Shown in pieces: positions 62,941 to 64,000 of a stretch of 64,000 bases of DNA (position 1 is its first letter; each line of letters opens with the position of its first letter). Source of the stretch: Halobacteriovorax marinus. GTDB taxonomy: Bacteria > Bdellovibrionota > Bacteriovoracia > Bacteriovoracales > Bacteriovoracaceae. The DNA lies in the NCBI GenBank assembly GCA_002163155.1, contig MAAO01000006.1, positions 372,001 to 436,000 of the forward strand, written 5' to 3'. A program made the position numbers and the translations under genes. Below the pieces are notes generated by a model. That model saw only the letters and a list, made by a program, of their open reading frames with translations, was not told where the DNA came from and did no database searches.

Positions 62941-63630
62941 ATGAAACAAATGACGTTATGTTTACTTACTCTTTCTCTGCTCGCTTCTTGTGGGTCTGCT
63001 GAGAAAGAACGTAAAGTAGAAGAAAGAGAAAACATTCAAATTAAGAGAGAGTATGTTGTTAAAGATGCTAGTTCTAATTACAGACCCGGTTGGATAGAAG
63101 ACCCTGAAGTTTGGGCGAGAGATAAGGGGAAGAATGTAAATACTTATAGATATTTTTCTTATGAAACAGAAGCTAAAGTTTCAAGAAATATTGCTTGTAA
63201 TATAGCTAAAGCGAATGTGAAGTCTGATATCGGTGGTGAAATTGCAACGTTTATTGATAAACAACTTGCCACTTCTACTGAAGGAAATGCTTCCATAGAT
63301 GAAAATAACCCTCAATTTAAACCACTAAGACAATTTGTTGAAAACACTCTCTCAGAAAAAATCCAGGCGCTAATTCATGGAGCTGCGATTGTAAAAACTT
63401 ACTGGGAAAAGAGAGATTATAAAGCAGAGCTTGGAGCTAAGAGAGATTTTAAAGCTTATACATGTGCTGTGTTTATAAGAGTTGATAGTAAGAGACTTGC
63501 TCGCGCAGTTGATGCCGCAGCGAACTTCGTTGCCAATAAGGCCGATGATGCTGAAACTAAGTCTAATGTTAAAAAAGCCCTTGATAATGCATCAGTCAAT
63601 TTTGCAAAAGCTAAGAAAGGCGAAATCTAA
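62941..63630 (+). CDS. LPP20-like lipoprotein
   Basis: 229 residues; lipobox LLASC (Cys17). The mature part has SSNYRPGWIEDPEVWARD, NIACNIAKANVKSDIGGEIA (LPP20-type helix) and a Cys in AYTCAVFIR. AAGGAG is 6 nt before ATG 62941, which starts the lipoprotein signal; the earlier ATT-type start at 62923 is rejected. Mid-operon between the LPP20-like and LpoB-like genes. The function is probably structural in the outer membrane. Confidence 0.72.
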   Translation: MKQMTLCLLTLSLLASCGSAEKERKVEERENIQIKREYVVKDASSNYRPGWIEDPEVWARDKGKNVNTYRYFSYETEAKVSRNIACNIAKANVKSDIGGEIATFIDKQLATSTEGNASIDENNPQFKPLRQFVENTLSEKIQALIHGAAIVKTYWEKRDYKAELGAKRDFKAYTCAVFIRVDSKRLARAVDAAANFVANKADDAETKSNVKKALDNASVNFAKAKKGEI

Positions 63631-63645
63631 ATTTTGGAGAATATA

Positions 63646-64000
63646 ATGAAGAAAACCATATCCCTATTAACGCTACTTCTTTTGATTACAAGTTGTGGAA
63701 GTTTTAAAGCGCAGAGAGTTGATTCAGATGAATCTGATGAAAAGGCCCTAGAGATTACTGATCAATGGGTTCAAAGAGATACAGAAAAAGTTGTTTCTGA
63801 AATACTTACAAAGATTTCATCGCACAAGGGCTTTAAAAGATACTTAATGAAGTCTGGAAAAACACCTACTGTATTTATTGGAGAAGTTAAGAATTTAACA
63901 GCTGAAGCTTATTTTCCAATAAATGATATTAATGATGAATTTCTTAACGAAATTTCTGCCAGTGGAGACTTCATATTGATTGATGCTTCTGCGAGAGAAA
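63646..64000 (+). CDS. LpoB-like lipoprotein (partial, runs off window)
   Basis: Starts ATG 63646 with GGAG upstream and is still open at base 64000 (118 codons seen). Lipobox ITSC (Cys17). The mature start is acidic; then WVQRDTEKVVSEILTKIS and TPTVFIGEVKNLTAEAYFPI, a penicillin-binding-protein activator LpoB (FlgO-like) pattern. LpoB activates PBP1b from the outer membrane; in Vibrio a related fold is FlgO. The end is outside the window. Confidence 0.7.
   Translation, partial: MKKTISLLTLLLLITSCGSFKAQRVDSDESDEKALEITDQWVQRDTEKVVSEILTKISSHKGFKRYLMKSGKTPTVFIGEVKNLTAEAYFPINDINDEFLNEISASGDFILIDASARE

Noticed and set aside
1-64000. Mobile elements, prophage or integration sites
   Set aside because: No transposase, integrase, phage gene, or tRNA-flanking direct repeat was seen.

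Overview
The window looks like a stretch of a low-GC, Gram-negative, predatory-type bacterium of the Bdellovibrionota (Halobacteriovorax/Bacteriovorax-like). This is inference from the AT-rich composition, very compact gene packing, many signal peptides and lipoboxes, outer-membrane and periplasmic genes (YidD, LpoB-like, OmpA-like, L,D-transpeptidase), and many secreted proteins without recognisable domains. No insertion sequence, prophage, CRISPR array or rRNA was seen. Two tRNA genes (Val-UAC, Arg-UCG) are present.

Layout. 1-2450: the end of lon, a glyoxalase-family gene and tRNA-Val. 2654-11636: a chemotaxis block. cheA-cheW ends at a strong terminator, then come a secreted Cache-domain protein, a large MCP, a CheR-receiver-(degenerate CheB-like) fusion and a CheB with an N-terminal CheD-like extension. 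11633-25552: housekeeping genes (EEP lipoprotein, folE2, cdd, pyrC, cysS, priA, PBP4-type carboxypeptidase, yidD, nth, thioesterase-like hydrolase, DUF2797, ApaG) and several small unknowns. 25553-29163: small metabolic genes (gamma-glutamylcyclotransferase-like, lipase-like hydrolase, GAF/fRMsr-like, glutamine amidotransferase, Ogt).

29304-35206 (minus strand) is a tightly overlapping six-gene cluster: DegT aminotransferase, radical SAM/SPASM enzyme, APH-fold kinase, polyprenyl-phosphate-type GT2, nucleotidyltransferase and GT-C membrane glycosyltransferase. It probably makes and attaches an unusual decoration on an envelope glycan. Next to it is a tiny secreted protein with a duplicated PFNDEGP motif. 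35844-46972 carries a Ste24-type protease, MBL hydrolase, Bcp, EEP nuclease, a TPR lipoprotein-LysM pair, topA with a histone-H1-like N-terminal tail, and a DUF368 transporter. 47008-50513 holds tRNA-Arg and a histidine kinase/HD-GYP response regulator pair. 50506-61543 is dominated by envelope genes (pentapeptide repeat, NlpC-like plus L,D-transpeptidase, a large unknown secreted protein, beta-barrel, DUF2341 lipoprotein, PilZ, HAMP-only membrane protein, OmpA-like protein). 61986-64000 is an LPP20/LPP20/LpoB-like series cut by the window end.

The most unusual features are the rearranged CheR/CheB/CheD adaptation enzymes, the radical SAM-containing glycan cluster, the PFNDEGP protein, a likely AUA start codon, a palindromic operator candidate ahead of a 41-residue acidic protein, and the lysine-repeat tail on TopA. 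All function calls come from reading motifs by eye. No database search was run.
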